A stretch of DNA of 32,992 nt from Cognatishimia sp. (lineage in GTDB: Bacteria > Pseudomonadota > Alphaproteobacteria > Rhodobacterales > Rhodobacteraceae), in contig JABSOU010000028.1 of NCBI GenBank assembly GCA_013215215.1, forward strand, positions 1 to 32,992. Direction: 5' to 3'. Of the stretch, positions 32,512 through 32,992 are shown piece after piece. Under the pieces are notes generated by a model. It saw nothing but the letters and a program-made list of their open reading frames with translations. It was not told where the DNA came from and made no database searches. Positions within the stretch are counted from its first letter, which is position 1. Every line of letters begins with the position of its first letter. A program made the translations under genes and the position numbers.

Positions 32512-32992
32512 TGAACCACTCCCCACTTCTTGTGAGCACTTTTTGTTGTAATTTCACCAAACCGCGTAACGATTGCATCACGACCACCCGCAAGAAACGC
32601 GATGGCTGAAGCGATATCGTTGCCATTAGGTTTCCCTCTATATGTAAGGGACAATCTGAGCGCCTTTGATTTGCCGTCCATAGCGAATACCGATTGGATC
32701 TCATGTCTTAAACGGGCAAATGGTTTATTTTCATCGTCGCGAATAACTTCACTAAAATTGAGATTTAATGCCTCCATATTCAATTGCAAATCATTCCAAA
32801 TACTCAGCCAGCTACTCGCATCAGAAAATTCATCTACTGGTATAATGTTGATGTAACTTACCTCTGCCTGATTTACATCAGCTGAATGTCCGAATTCTGT
32901 CGCAAAGTGAACCATCAATTTCTCAATGTTATGAGCAAATGCAGTACAAATGCCTTCAAACCGCGGATACGGTTGAGGGTTAGGGTGTTTTC
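32508..32992 (-). CDS. TIGR04255-like family protein (5' end beyond the window)
   Basis: The frame stays open through the window edge, so the N-terminus is missing; about 160 C-terminal residues are visible. They include NPQPYPRFEGICTAF (a YPxW-like segment), VSYINIIPVDEF (the YINRI-like block), and a C-terminal region ending AIVTRFGEITTKSAHKKW. This layout resembles TIGR04255 proteins, whose function is not known. It is the first visible gene of a three-gene minus-strand run with overlapping ends. Confidence 0.6.
   Translation of the reverse strand, partial: KHPNPQPYPRFEGICTAFAHNIEKLMVHFATEFGHSADVNQAEVSYINIIPVDEFSDASSWLSIWNDLQLNMEALNLNFSEVIRDDENKPFARLRHEIQSVFAMDGKSKALRLSLTYRGKPNGNDIASAIAFLAGGRDAIVTRFGEITTKSAHKKWGVVQ

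Noticed and set aside
1..32992. CRISPR array, insertion sequence or rRNA genes
   Set aside because: No regularly spaced direct repeats, no transposase-like frame with terminal inverted repeats, and no rRNA sequence were seen on either strand.

Overview
The window looks like a chromosomal segment of an alphaproteobacterium, most likely Rhodobacterales (Roseobacter group). This rests on the GC-rich coding style, the cbb3 oxidase cluster, a LacI-regulated inositol catabolic cluster with its own ABC importer, a carboxynorspermidine-type polyamine cluster, and a GGGGC(A/T)GAGCCCC-type intergenic repeat. No 16S rRNA or species marker is present, so the genus cannot be named.

Positions 1-11827 form a respiration and nitrogen-oxide block. 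It opens with a truncated CuA subunit II and a heme-copper subunit I. Subunit I keeps all six metal-binding histidines but has Asn where oxygen reductases carry the cross-linked Tyr, so it is better read as a CuA-type nitric oxide reductase-like enzyme. A SCO protein, a membrane protein and a formate/nitrite channel follow in tight succession. A divergent intergenic region (4074-4177) with an NsrR-like palindrome then separates a four-helix membrane protein (minus strand) from a gene run that continues without an obvious promoter gap: cytochrome c, group III truncated hemoglobin, DUF2189, DUF1971, ccoN-ccoO-ccoQ-ccoP, a 54-aa membrane peptide, ccoI and ccoS, closed by a strong terminator. The layout suggests a cbb3 oxidase deployed together with NO or nitrite handling.

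Positions 11977-12972 hold a lone glycosyltransferase bounded by terminators.

Positions 13021-25954 form a myo-inositol regulon. It contains an ABC importer (ATPase, permease, binding protein), a LacI regulator, two extra Gfo/Idh/MocA dehydrogenases around iolE, and the run iolD-iolC-iolB-iolJ-iolG. Two identical 16-bp palindromes (TTGCAACCGGTTGCAA) sit in the two divergent intergenic regions and tie transport, regulator and catabolism together. No iolA is present here.

Positions 26113-31323 encode polyamine synthesis: arginine decarboxylase, carboxynorspermidine dehydrogenase, carboxynorspermidine decarboxylase and agmatinase. Together these give arginine to agmatine to putrescine, and the carboxyspermidine route to spermidine. 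Inverted copies of one intergenic repeat flank the last two genes, and one copy folds over the ribosome binding site of the decarboxylase.

From 31417 to the end the composition becomes AT-rich. The boundary is the 3' part of a tRNA-Thr (GGT) gene with no 5' half, as expected at one end of an integrated genomic island. Inside lie three overlapping minus-strand genes: a TIGR04255-like protein running off the window and two small proteins of unassigned function.
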